Assembly: GCA_964412905.1 (NCBI GenBank)
Contig: CAYPQL010000008.1
Location: 1-32,573 of the forward strand
Reading direction: 5' to 3'
DNA length: 32,573 bases
Source of the DNA: CAYPQL01 sp964412905
Lineage (GTDB): Bacteria > Patescibacteriota > Minisyncoccia > JAHIHE01 > JAGLIN01
How positions within the stretch are numbered: the stretch's first letter is position 1; every line of letters starts with the position of its first letter. This document shows positions 7,350-14,782 of the stretch, piece by piece. A program made the position numbers and the translations under genes. Below the pieces are notes generated by a model, which was given only the letters and a program-made list of their open reading frames with translations, did not search any database and was not told the origin of the DNA.

Positions 7350-7823
7350 TTGGATAGTTTCTATTACAATTTAATTAAAAAACACAAGGGAAGAATGAGC
7401 TTCGCGGTTCTGGTTTCTTTTTTATCCACATTCATTTTTGTCCGCGTTTATGTTATTTTGGGAACAGTCGGAATTATCAACGATCCGGAGCTTTATATAA
7501 AAGGCTATCATATTCATCACCTGAATTATGGAATTGTTATTTTGGCCATTGCTGGATTTTTCGCGCTTATTTTCCAAAATACAAAAAACAGGCTTAAAAT
7601 AGGAGCGCTTTATGGGTTTGGCCTAGGGCTGACTTTTGATGAGTTTGGAATGTGGCTGAAGTTGGAAAATGATTATTGGACTCGTATGAGTTATGACGCG
7701 GTAATTATCGTGGGATTGATTTTCGCAAGCGTGGTTTATCTGCCTTCTTTTTGGTATAGTTTGATTAAACATATAGAAAATGTGATTAGAAAAATGAAAG
7801 ATATAAAAGAGAGAAGGAAATAG
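7350..7823 (+). CDS. Small integral membrane protein, unknown
   Basis: The product is 157 aa from a TTG at 7350, or 142 aa from the ATG at 7395; the latter begins right before the first helix and may be the true start. Four hydrophobic segments are visible (about 17-38, 55-73, 82-92 and 118-136 from the TTG). Between the first and second is GYHIHHLNYGIVIL, with three histidines close together, and near residue 92 TFDEFGMWL; both could sit at a membrane surface. The C-terminus is basic and cytoplasmic. I do not recognise a named family with certainty. It has its own promoter-like sequence upstream and is followed by a glycosyltransferase, so a link to envelope lipid or glycan metabolism is possible but unproven. 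Confidence 0.65.
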   Translation: MDSFYYNLIKKHKGRMSFAVLVSFLSTFIFVRVYVILGTVGIINDPELYIKGYHIHHLNYGIVILAIAGFFALIFQNTKNRLKIGALYGFGLGLTFDEFGMWLKLENDYWTRMSYDAVIIVGLIFASVVYLPSFWYSLIKHIENVIRKMKDIKERRK

Positions 7824-7883
7824 ATTTAGAATATTGTAAAATTTATGAGTTTTAAAGAAAATAATTAAATCTAACTCACAATT

Positions 7884-9062
7884 ATGAAAATCGGAATGTT
7901 TATCAATTATTATACTCCCTCAAAAGGCGGAATGGAGACTTCGGTTATCAATCTTCGCCGGGGGCTTGAAAAGGCGGGGCATCAAACTTTTGTTTTCGCT
8001 CCTGAATATCCGAATTATATTGATAAGGAAAAAAATATCTTTCGTTACAAAAGTTTTCGTTTTAACTACGGCGGATATTTTTATGTTCTGCCGCTGCCGT
8101 TTTTTTCGCCTGAAATAAAAGAAATTGTCCAAAATTTAAATCTGGATATAATTCATTCTCATCAGCCGTATTCGCTGGGCGATGAGGCGTTGAAATTTTC
8201 CAAAAAACTAAATATCCCTCTCGTTTTTACTTATCACATAAAATATGAGGACTATCATCATTATGTGCCTTTTATTCCTGAGAATATTTCCAGAAAATTT
8301 ATAAGAAAAATAACGACTAAATATTCCAATCAATGCGGCGCGATTATCGCCCCTTCTACTGCTATAAAAAAATTATTAATTGATCGTCAAATTAAAGCGC
8401 CGATAAGCATAATCCCCAGCGGGATAGACATTGATAATTTCGCCAAAGACGCCGGGCAAAGAGAGAAAATAAGAGAAAAATATCAAATCAAAAAAGACGA
8501 TGTCGCGCTTATCACGGCGTGCAGGCTTACAGAAGAAAAAAATGTTGGATTTCTAGTGAGGTCATTTAATAAAATAAAAAAATCTTGCGCCAGCGCAAAA
8601 TTTATTATAGTCGGCGATGGCGCGGTTAAAAAAGATCTTGAGCGAATGGCTAAAGACTTTGGAATTGAAAATAGCGTAATTTTTACAGGTTTGGTGAACA
8701 AAGAAGAAATCATCAGACTTTATCAAGCGAGCGATATTTTTGTATTCGCGTCGCTTACAGAAACGCAGGGCTTAGTGGCCGTAGAAGCAATGGCGGCTGG
8801 CAATCCAGTGGTGGCGGTCAAAGCCAGCGGGATTGAAGATATGATTAAAACTGGCGAAGACGGTTTTCTGACTTCCGAATCGGAAGAGGAATTTTCAGAA
8901 AATGTTATAAAAATAATAAATGACAGAAACCTACGAGAAAAAATGTCCGCGCAAGCGAAAATAAATTCCCAAAGATTTTCCATTGAGCCGTGGGTGGAAA
9001 GAGTGGCGGGGTTGTATAAAAGTCTTTTAGTAGATAAAAATTCCTCTCTTGAGAGAGGCTAG
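7884..9062 (+). CDS. GT4-family glycosyltransferase
   Basis: The 392-aa protein has the GT-B double-Rossmann layout of glycosyltransferase family 4. The acceptor domain begins with MKIGMFINYYTPSKGGME, followed by DIIHSHQPYSLGDEAL and VFTYHIKYEDYHHY. The donor domain shows IIPSGIDIDNF, ACRLTEEKNVGFLVRSF and SLTETQGLVAVEAMAAGNPV, which contains the family's E-x7-E signature. These enzymes move a sugar from a nucleotide donor onto lipid or glycan with retention of configuration. The sequence resembles the diacylglycerol glucosyltransferase / phosphatidylinositol mannosyltransferase subgroup, so a membrane glycolipid is a reasonable guess. No membrane helix is seen; it probably binds the inner face. 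A second glycosyltransferase follows at 9167. Confidence 0.85.
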   Translation: MKIGMFINYYTPSKGGMETSVINLRRGLEKAGHQTFVFAPEYPNYIDKEKNIFRYKSFRFNYGGYFYVLPLPFFSPEIKEIVQNLNLDIIHSHQPYSLGDEALKFSKKLNIPLVFTYHIKYEDYHHYVPFIPENISRKFIRKITTKYSNQCGAIIAPSTAIKKLLIDRQIKAPISIIPSGIDIDNFAKDAGQREKIREKYQIKKDDVALITACRLTEEKNVGFLVRSFNKIKKSCASAKFIIVGDGAVKKDLERMAKDFGIENSVIFTGLVNKEEIIRLYQASDIFVFASLTETQGLVAVEAMAAGNPVVAVKASGIEDMIKTGEDGFLTSESEEEFSENVIKIINDRNLREKMSAQAKINSQRFSIEPWVERVAGLYKSLLVDKNSSLERG

Positions 9063-9099
9063 TGGTGTGCAAAATTAATGAATTATTTATTAACGAATT

Positions 9100-9147
9100 A
9101 AAGAATTAACGAATTCAATCCGTTAATCCGCAATTCGTTAATCTTTT
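9100..9147. repeat. A/T-rich inverted repeat between glycosyltransferase genes
   Basis: The arms aaagaattaacgaatt and aattcgttaatctttt pair over 16 bases around a 16-nt centre, embedded in further ttaacgaatt copies. It has no U-run, so a terminator role is uncertain. Confidence 0.6.
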
Positions 9148-9166
9148 AATATCTAATATCTATCTT

Positions 9167-9886
9167 ATGAAACTGTCAATCATCATCCCTACAAAAAACG
9201 AGGAGGAATATCTGCCGAAATTATTGGAGAGCATAAAAAAACAAACTTTTACTGATTATGAAATAATCGTTTCTGATAATAAATCAAAAGATAAGACAAA
9301 AGAAATCGCCAAAAAATTCGGCTGTAAAATCGTGAAAGGGGGACTGCCGGGAAGAGCGAGAAACAAGGGCGCGAAAGTCGCCAGAGGAAGCGTTCTTTTG
9401 TTTTTGGATTCTGATACGGAATTGAGGACAAGAGATTTTCTGGAAAGCAATCTGAAAGAATTTGAAAGAAGAAAACTTGATATGGCGGCGCCTTTTATTT
9501 ATATTAGAGGAAAAGAACTTGATAAAATCTTCTTTGATTTTTGGAATAAGCTCACAAAATTACTCCAGTATTCTCTGACTCCCGTCGCGGGAGGTTGGTG
9601 CATTTTTATAAAAAGGGAGCTCCATAGCGCGATAAAAGGATTTGACGAGAAAATTATTCTCGGCGAAGATTCCGATTACGCCCAAAGGGCGGTTATGCAT
9701 AAAATGTTTAAAGTGAAATTCAGAACGCTAAAGAGCGCCAGAATTCAAGTTTCCACGAGAAGGCTGGAAAAAGACGGCCACCTGAAAGTCGCCGTCCAAG
9801 GAATCGGCACAGGACTCCACTGGTTCCTCCTCGGCAAAGACCGAAAAAACAAAGCGGGATATAAGTTTGATATTTACGGGAAGTAG
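9167..9886 (+). CDS. GT2-family glycosyltransferase
   Basis: The 239-aa GT-A protein begins LSIIIPTKNEEEYLPKLLES, typical of family 2. It has EIIVSDNKSKDKT, the glycine-rich GLPGRARNKGAK, and a DxD-type motif in LFLDSDTEL (about residues 79-87) that binds the metal and nucleotide sugar. GFDEKIILGEDSDYAQRA near residue 150 supplies the acidic motif expected of the catalytic base. No convincing membrane helix is present apart from a hydrophobic patch around VAGGWCIFI. The acceptor is unknown. Its pairing with the GT4 gene upstream suggests envelope glycan or glycolipid assembly. The gap between them holds only the A/T palindrome. Confidence 0.82.
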   Translation: MKLSIIIPTKNEEEYLPKLLESIKKQTFTDYEIIVSDNKSKDKTKEIAKKFGCKIVKGGLPGRARNKGAKVARGSVLLFLDSDTELRTRDFLESNLKEFERRKLDMAAPFIYIRGKELDKIFFDFWNKLTKLLQYSLTPVAGGWCIFIKRELHSAIKGFDEKIILGEDSDYAQRAVMHKMFKVKFRTLKSARIQVSTRRLEKDGHLKVAVQGIGTGLHWFLLGKDRKNKAGYKFDIYGK

Positions 9887-9911
9887 ATTGTTGAATTGCT
9901 AAATTGTTAAA

Positions 9912-9941
9912 TTGTTTAGCATGTTAAAATGTCTATATAAT
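9912..9941 (+). promoter_or_regulatory. Putative promoter of the gene at 9972
   Basis: TTGTTT (9912-9917) and a perfect TATAAT (9936-9941) are separated by 18 nt; the ATG lies 30 nt downstream of the -10 box. The -35 box is weak. Confidence 0.4.
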
Positions 9942-9971
9942 AAAATAAACTAATCAAGTAGTTTTAAAAAT

Positions 9972-10463
9972 ATGGGAAATCCGTTTGAAGATTTAACAAA
10001 GATTTTTAGATCTAAAAAGCAAAATGTTTCAGAAAAATCTAAACAAGATAAAACAACTGAAAGAGAGAGTCATAGTGGCTTAGATGAAAATATTGAAAAT
10101 TTAGATCAAATAAAGAAAAAAGAAAAAGCTGAGGAATTATTGGGGGTATTAAAGGATGTCGTTGGCGAACTTCTTTGCGATGAGCAAAATGCTATATTAA
10201 GATATAGTAAGATTAGCGGCAATAGAGTGTTAGATCAATATGTTGAAGATCTAGTCAAAGAAAATTCGCCAGTTTTTTATCTTGATACGAGCGGAATAAT
10301 ACGAGCGAAAATTTATAAAAAACAATTAAATTTTATAGATACAGACGGCAATAAAATGCCTTCAAAGATTAAAGACAAAACTATTTCGGAACGATGGAGT
10401 GAGATTAAAGATAAATACGAATTAAAAATAAGTGAATTATCTGGGGAATTAAATATTGAATAA
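9972..10463 (+). CDS. Hypothetical soluble protein
   Basis: The 163-aa protein is strongly charged. Residues 1-60 are low in hydrophobics and rich in Lys, Ser and Glu (FRSKKQNVSEKSKQDKTTER), so probably disordered or coiled. Residues 60-163 look folded, with helix-forming EELLGVLKDVVGELLCDEQN and a short strand-rich part around SPVFYLDTSGIIRAKIY. No signal peptide or membrane helix is seen. Codon use is A/T-richer than in the flanking glycosyltransferases, which may point to a strain-variable gene. A possible promoter lies just upstream and a hairpin terminator-like structure at 10533-10566 downstream, so it is probably a single-gene unit. I do not recognise the family. Confidence 0.6.
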   Translation: MGNPFEDLTKIFRSKKQNVSEKSKQDKTTERESHSGLDENIENLDQIKKKEKAEELLGVLKDVVGELLCDEQNAILRYSKISGNRVLDQYVEDLVKENSPVFYLDTSGIIRAKIYKKQLNFIDTDGNKMPSKIKDKTISERWSEIKDKYELKISELSGELNIE

Positions 10464-10532
10464 TTTTTATATCTCTAATTCGCGCGAATGGGAGAATGAG
10501 GAAAAAGGAGAGAAAAATCAAACTTATAAAAA

Positions 10533-10566
10533 AACAAAAACGGCGTCGGTTGAGGCTGTTTTTGTT
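10533..10566. terminator. Terminator-like hairpin
   Basis: The arms aacaaaaacggc (10533-10544) and gctgtttttgtt (10555-10566) pair over 12 bases with one G-U pair and a 10-nt loop. The T-rich right arm is followed by ttaatc. It would end transcripts of the gene at 9972. Confidence 0.5.
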
Positions 10567-10596
10567 TAATCATAGCTTAATGCGAAGCGCGAATCA

Positions 10597-10625
10597 TTGA
10601 CACAATCCTGATTTTATGGTAGCAT
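10597..10625 (+). promoter_or_regulatory. Strong promoter of the gene at 10661
   Basis: A perfect -35 TTGACA (10597-10602), a 17-nt spacer, TAGCAT as -10 (10620-10625) and a TGn extension (10617-10619). It is the best sigma-70-type promoter in the window and lies 36 nt before the start codon. Confidence 0.7.
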
Positions 10626-10647
10626 TTTCTTGTCAAACAAAATAAAT

Positions 10648-10653
10648 GGAGGT
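10648..10653 (+). promoter_or_regulatory. Shine-Dalgarno site that decides the start at 10661
   Basis: GGAGGT lies 7 nt before the ATG at 10661. An in-frame ATG at 10646 overlaps the site itself and is therefore rejected as the start. A full Shine-Dalgarno site is rare in this window. Confidence 0.75.
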
Positions 10654-10660
10654 GTTTGAT

Positions 10661-10873
10661 ATGATAAAAGATGATGGAAATAAAATGGCAAGGCAAGCGA
10701 TGATACTTTTTTTCGGGGTAATGATAGGCATGATGATATTAATACTGACATTCGTGCTTCCGGGAAAAAATCCCACTAGTGAAGAAATATGGGTGTTGGC
10801 GCTTTCTACAGTGGGAGCAGGGTTTGTTTTTGCTGTCGCAAGGTTATTTATAGGAGCAGTGTTCAATAAATAA
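10661..10873 (+). CDS. Small two-helix membrane protein
   Basis: A 70-aa protein starting at the ATG fixed by the Shine-Dalgarno site. A short charged N-terminus (MIKDDGNKMARQ) precedes helix one (about 13-33, AMILFFGVMIGMMILILTFV). A short loop (GKNPTSEEIW) leads to helix two (about 45-66, ALSTVGAGFVFAVARLFI). Both ends should be cytoplasmic. With a near-consensus promoter, an extended -10 and a full ribosome site, it is likely one of the best expressed genes here, yet I cannot assign a family. The downstream sequence ggacaaaaa...ttttttgccc could form a weak terminator. Confidence 0.65.
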   Translation: MIKDDGNKMARQAMILFFGVMIGMMILILTFVLPGKNPTSEEIWVLALSTVGAGFVFAVARLFIGAVFNK

Positions 10874-10980
10874 TGGACAAAAACTCCTTCTTTTTTTGCC
10901 CAAAATCCGGATTTGTGGTATTTTTATATTGAAGAATAAGGTAAAAGAAAATATTTATGGATTATCGCAATTCCCAAATT

Positions 10981-11087
10981 TGTCATTTCGCGGGAGCGAT
11001 AGCGACGAGAAATCTATAAACTTTATTAAACTCATCTGCTGTATTCTTAGATCTCTCAATCGCTGATGCTCATTTCGAGATGACAAA
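10981..11087. repeat. Palindromic intergenic repeat, family A variant
   Basis: The left arm is tgtcatttcgcgggagcgat then agcgacgagaaatctataa. The right arm is ttagatctctcaatcgctga then tgctcatttcgagatgaca. The right arm and flank (11048-11113) repeat 4077-4142 in the opposite orientation. It lies in the 447-nt gap before the ATPase gene; a weak extended -10 (tgtggtattttt, 10914-10925) precedes it. Confidence 0.8.
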
Positions 11088-11116
11088 CTAAAATAGCATT
11101 TCGTAATTTAAAGTAA

Positions 11117-11285
11117 TAGGGTCTGCTGATTTTCTCCAAATATTCCCTTTTCAAGAGTTGGGATAAGTAAATTCCCCTCTTGGGAGGGGTGTCTGTATCA
11201 ACAGATGGGGTGGGTAAATTACGCTAATTTAACACACCCCTAGCCCCTCTCAAGAGGGGAATTATAAGAAAATCAACAGGTCCTA
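11117..11285. repeat. Composite inverted repeat with outer and inner arms
   Basis: Outer arms tagggtctgctgattttct (11117-11135) and agaaaatcaacaggtccta (11267-11285) enclose C/G-rich inner arms. The inner arms are aaattcccctcttgggaggg (from 11169) and agcccctctcaagagggga (ending 11260), plus atggggtgggt / acacacccct. The inner part is related to 4693-4851. It ends 35 nt before the ATPase start. Confidence 0.75.
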
Positions 11286-11320
11286 AATAGTAACATTAAA
11301 ACAAATAACAAAACCAAAAA

Positions 11321-14008
11321 ATGAAAACTGAAAATTGGCATAATTTGCATTCAAGGGAGGTCGCGCATATTTTAAAGTCTTCCAAGAACGGGCTGTCGGA
11401 AGAAGAGGCGGAGAAGAGGCTGAAGAAATACGGAAAAAATAAGCTTCCGGAAAAAGAGAGGTTCACACAGCTGGAAGTTGCGATGAGCCAGTTCAAAAGT
11501 CCGCTGGTTTATATTCTTTTGATCGCGGCGCTGATTTCTTTTGTGTGGAAAGAATTTGTGGATATGGGAGTCATTCTTTTCGCGGTCGCGATAAATGCCG
11601 TTGTCGGTTTTATGCAAGAAACAAAAGCCGAGCGGGCGCTGGAAAAGCTGAAGGAAATGATAGAGCATAAATCGCGCGTCATAAGAGACGGGATTGAAAA
11701 AGAAATAAATTCCGCGGATATTGTCGCGGGAGATATAGTGGTTCTCAGAGCTGGCGACAGAGTTCCGGCGGATGGCAGGATTTTTGAAGTTCACGAGCTT
11801 GATATTGATGAAGCGAGTTTGACAGGAGAATCAATGCCCGTGGGAAAAGTCGTGGAAATAATTGATAAAGAAGGAGCGTCTCAAGGCAAGAAAAATATGG
11901 CGTATATGGGAACTAGCGTAGTAAAAGGCAGGGGAATGATGATTGTCAGCTCAACGGGCATCGGCACAAAATTCGGGCAGATCGCACTTCTTCTGAAAGA
12001 AACGAAGAAAGAAAAAACCCCGCTTCAGGTTAAGCTGGCGGAATTTAGCAGATCATTCGGCATCTTAACTTTTGTCATAGTTATTTTTATTATCGCGATC
12101 GGCCTGTTTCGGGGAGTTGAATTTTTCCAAATATTTACGACCGCCGTGGCGATTGCCGTTGCCGCTATTCCCGAAGGCCTTTTGATGGCCGTTACGGTGA
12201 TTTTGGCTATTGGAATGCAGAGAATTTTGAAAAAAGGGTCTCTCGTCAGAAAGCTGGTCGCGGCGGAAACTTTGGGAAGCACAACCGTGATTTGCACGGA
12301 TAAAACTGGAACGCTTACAGAAGGAAAAATGCAAGTCGATCATATAATTACGATGAGCTCCGAATTTTCTTTGGCAGAAAAAAAAGAAAAACAAGATATG
12401 ATTGTCCAAGAAGAAAGGCGCAGGCTGGATCATATGGTTGCTATGGAAATAGGAATGATTTGCAATAACGCTATAATTGAAAATCCGAATGATGAATTGG
12501 AAAAATGGAAAATTCATGGCGGCTATACGGAAAGAGCGCTGTTGCAATCCGGAATAAACATTGGATTTGATCCGCAGAAAATCAAAAAAGATTTTGTGAA
12601 AGTTGAAGAGATCCCATTCAGCTCGGAGAGAAAATTGATGGCGACATTGAATCGCGAAAATCAGAACAATTATAAGATATATGTGAAAGGAGCGCCTGAA
12701 GAAATAATTAACAGATCAAAATTTGTGCTGGTTGCGGGACAAAGAAGAAAAATGACGGAAGACGATCTCAGATTTCTCAAAAAAAGACAAAATGATTTAA
12801 GCAAGAAAGGGCTTCGAGTCATAGCAACCGCTTTTTGCGATGCTGATAGAGATATAGCTTCCTCATTCAAAGAAGGAAACGAAGACGAAATAATAAACGA
12901 ATTGGTGTTTGTCGGACTTATCGCGCTTAAAGATCCCCTGAGGCAAGAAGCGAAAAACACGATAAAACTTGCCAAAGAAGCCGGCATAAAAACTATTATG
13001 ATTACCGGGGATAATCGCCTCACCGCCAAAACTATCGCTAACGAATTGGGACTGAAAGTTGAAGATGAAAATATTTTAGATGGCGAGAAGCTAGACCAAT
13101 TGAGCACAAAAGAATTTAGTAATATTGTCACTAAAATTAAAGTCTACGCGCGCGTTTCTCCGCATCACAAATCAAGAATTGTGGATGCGTGGCAAAGCAA
13201 GGGCGAAGTTGTGGCGATGACGGGCGATGGAGTGAACGACGCGCCGGCTCTTAAGTCGGCTGATATAGGAATAGCTTTGGGTTCTGGAACGGAAGTTGCC
13301 AAGGAAACGGCGGATATTGTCCTGCTGGACAATAATTTTAAAACCATTATAATTGCTGTTGAGCAAGGCAGGGTTATCTATGAAAACATCAGAAAAGTCA
13401 TTTTATATCTTGTTTCAGACAGTTTTAGCGAAGTCATTATTATCGCGGGAAGCCTGCTTTTGGCGATGCCGGTCCCGCTTGTTGCCGCTCAGATTTTATG
13501 GATAAATCTTATAACAGACGGATTTCCTAATATCGCTTTGACGCTGGAGCCCAAAGAGGAAAATATTATGAAAGAGCCACCCCGCAAAAAAAATGAGCCT
13601 CTTTTAAATTTTGAAATTAAAACTTTAATTTCTGTTATTAGCATATCCAGCGGAGTTTTATCTTTGGCGGTATTTTGGTATGTTCTTAATGTAACCGGGG
13701 AATTTCAAAGAGCCAGCACCATCGCTTTTTCGATTCTAGCGATTGATTCTCTGGTTTATGTTTTTTCCATTCGCTCTTTGCGCCATTCAATTTTCGCGAA
13801 AAATATTTTTTCCAATAAATATCTGATTCTGGCGGTGGTTCTGGGATTTGCTTTTCAATTGGCGGCGATCTACCATCCGTTTCTTCAAAAAGTCCTCAGA
13901 ACGGTTTCGCTGGATATTTATGACTGGTCATTGATCGCGTTCGTCTGCGCGGTGGAAGTAATCTTGATTGAAAGCGTGAAATATTTTTTCATATTTAAAA
14001 GAAAATAA
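11321..14008 (+). CDS. P2-type cation-transporting ATPase (calcium-type)
   Basis: The 895-aa protein is a full-length P-type ATPase that drives cation transport across the membrane with ATP. The N-terminal cation-ATPase domain starts NWHNLHSREVAHIL. The actuator motif TGES lies near residue 168. Helix M4 holds VAAIPEGLLMAVT (the P-E-G-L ion motif). The phosphorylated Asp is residue 327 in ICTDKTGTLTEG, the nucleotide domain has KGAPEE, and the hinge TGDGVNDAPALKSAD is near residue 632. M5 reads SDSFSEVIII and M6 NLITDGFPNIAL, and the C-terminal four helices are complete. Layout and M4/M6 residues fit the SERCA/PMCA-like group. In M5 the Asn expected for a two-site calcium pump appears as Ser, so the ion cannot be fixed. 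It stands alone behind repeats. Confidence 0.92.
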   Translation: MKTENWHNLHSREVAHILKSSKNGLSEEEAEKRLKKYGKNKLPEKERFTQLEVAMSQFKSPLVYILLIAALISFVWKEFVDMGVILFAVAINAVVGFMQETKAERALEKLKEMIEHKSRVIRDGIEKEINSADIVAGDIVVLRAGDRVPADGRIFEVHELDIDEASLTGESMPVGKVVEIIDKEGASQGKKNMAYMGTSVVKGRGMMIVSSTGIGTKFGQIALLLKETKKEKTPLQVKLAEFSRSFGILTFVIVIFIIAIGLFRGVEFFQIFTTAVAIAVAAIPEGLLMAVTVILAIGMQRILKKGSLVRKLVAAETLGSTTVICTDKTGTLTEGKMQVDHIITMSSEFSLAEKKEKQDMIVQEERRRLDHMVAMEIGMICNNAIIENPNDELEKWKIHGGYTERALLQSGINIGFDPQKIKKDFVKVEEIPFSSERKLMATLNRENQNNYKIYVKGAPEEIINRSKFVLVAGQRRKMTEDDLRFLKKRQNDLSKKGLRVIATAFCDADRDIASSFKEGNEDEIINELVFVGLIALKDPLRQEAKNTIKLAKEAGIKTIMITGDNRLTAKTIANELGLKVEDENILDGEKLDQLSTKEFSNIVTKIKVYARVSPHHKSRIVDAWQSKGEVVAMTGDGVNDAPALKSADIGIALGSGTEVAKETADIVLLDNNFKTIIIAVEQGRVIYENIRKVILYLVSDSFSEVIIIAGSLLLAMPVPLVAAQILWINLITDGFPNIALTLEPKEENIMKEPPRKKNEPLLNFEIKTLISVISISSGVLSLAVFWYVLNVTGEFQRASTIAFSILAIDSLVYVFSIRSLRHSIFAKNIFSNKYLILAVVLGFAFQLAAIYHPFLQKVLRTVSLDIYDWSLIAFVCAVEVILIESVKYFFIFKRK

Positions 14009-14097
14009 ATCGTTAAATCATTAAATATCCATATGCCATAATAAATCTCGCAATTGTTTTTCAAGTCGTTTTAATTTTTTAACCATTAATTATAATT

Positions 14098-14391
14098 ATG
14101 ATTGCGGAAAGTTTATTATTGCAGGTTTTAACAACCGCTTACGCGGGAGCGGGAATAATCGGAGCCGCCGCTTACTGGCCGACGATAAAAGATTTATATT
14201 ATCATAAAAAATTGAGCGCTAATGTGAGCACATATAAAATATGGACGGCGACCAGCGGAATCGCGTTTTTATACAGTTTGCTTATTCTCCCCGATTTATT
14301 TTTCAGAATCGCGTCCGGAATCGGTTTCGCGCTTTGCGCCTTAATATTGTTTCTGTCTATCAAGCTGAAGAAGGGGGCTGGCGAAATTTAA
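14098..14391 (+). CDS. SemiSWEET/PQ-loop-like three-helix membrane protein
   Basis: The 97-aa protein has three predicted helices (about 9-30, 48-66 and 70-89), the layout of a SemiSWEET half-transporter. The first helix ends AAYWPTIKDLYYHKKLSANV; the Pro followed by a polar residue, then a basic loop and a small-residue turn, is typical of PQ-loop helices. SemiSWEETs dimerise to carry sugars by facilitated diffusion. The match is by layout and this short motif only, so sugar transport is a guess. It sits 89 nt behind the ATPase gene. An overlapping frame is open here too but has no coding character. Confidence 0.55.
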   Translation: MIAESLLLQVLTTAYAGAGIIGAAAYWPTIKDLYYHKKLSANVSTYKIWTATSGIAFLYSLLILPDLFFRIASGIGFALCALILFLSIKLKKGAGEI

Positions 14392-14460
14392 TTTATCGCA
14401 TAGGAATTTCGATATTCATTTGTCGTTTGGATTTTAAATATATTTTTTTTGCGCGGACAA

Positions 14461-14549
14461 ACATTGTGAACGCAAAAAAATTTGCGCCGCAATGTAATCG
14501 CGCTATAATATATATTTGCGCTATAATTGAACTTGTGTTATTATATAAT
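14461..14549 (+). promoter_or_regulatory. Hairpin plus tandem -10 boxes upstream of a leader locus
   Basis: A hairpin made of ACATTG/CAATGT outer and CGCAAA/TTTGCG inner stems (14461-14495) is followed by two identical boxes GCGCTATAAT (14501 or so to 14509, and 14518-14527) and a third TATAAT (14544-14549). No convincing -35 box is seen. The rest of the gap between 14391 and 14783 is taken up by a short open frame and a terminator. Confidence 0.45.
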
Positions 14550-14581
14550 CGCAGTCAAAATAAATAAAATATTTCAAACCT

Positions 14582-14701
14582 ATGGAGGGTATGAAAAAAC
14601 AAAAAATAAAATTATTGCAATTAAATCTAGTTGACAATGTGACGCAAAGGATCAGGCCGCAGCTCAGAGTTTTTTTGTCTCTCTCTCTAGTCTTTCCTTA
14701 A
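14582..14701 (+). CDS. Possible leader peptide
   Basis: A 39-codon frame (or 36 from the ATG at 14591) ends in TAA at 14699-14701. GGAGGG lies at 14584-14589, too close to the second ATG for normal use. The product is basic in its first half and leucine-rich overall (for example LLQLNLVDNV and VFLSLSLVFP). It sits between putative promoters and a strong terminator, the usual layout of an attenuator leader. It could equally be chance coding within a small RNA. Confidence 0.3.
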   Translation: MEGMKKQKIKLLQLNLVDNVTQRIRPQLRVFLSLSLVFP

Positions 14702-14729
14702 AAGAAAATTTAATAGAAAAGGAATTTTA

Positions 14730-14759
14730 TATCCTCGCTTTTTAAGCGGAGGATTTTTT
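14730..14759 (+). terminator. Intrinsic terminator before the parA fragment
   Basis: The arms atcctcgctt and aagcggaggat pair with one bulged G around a TTT loop and run into TTTTTT. A second weaker hairpin (ttcctt / aaggaa, about 14694-14726) lies just before it. It would end transcripts from the promoters near 14504-14549 after about 200-250 nt. Confidence 0.75.
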
Positions 14760-14782
14760 GTTTGTCAAATAATTTATTTTAT

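Noticed and set aside
10957..11015. Short frame beginning ATGGATTATCGC after a weak extended -10
   Set aside because: It runs straight into the palindromic repeat and stops after about 20 codons.
14241..14567. 108-codon + strand frame overlapping the SemiSWEET-like gene
   Set aside because: It is out of phase with a gene that has clear helices, shows no family pattern and runs into promoter-like DNA.
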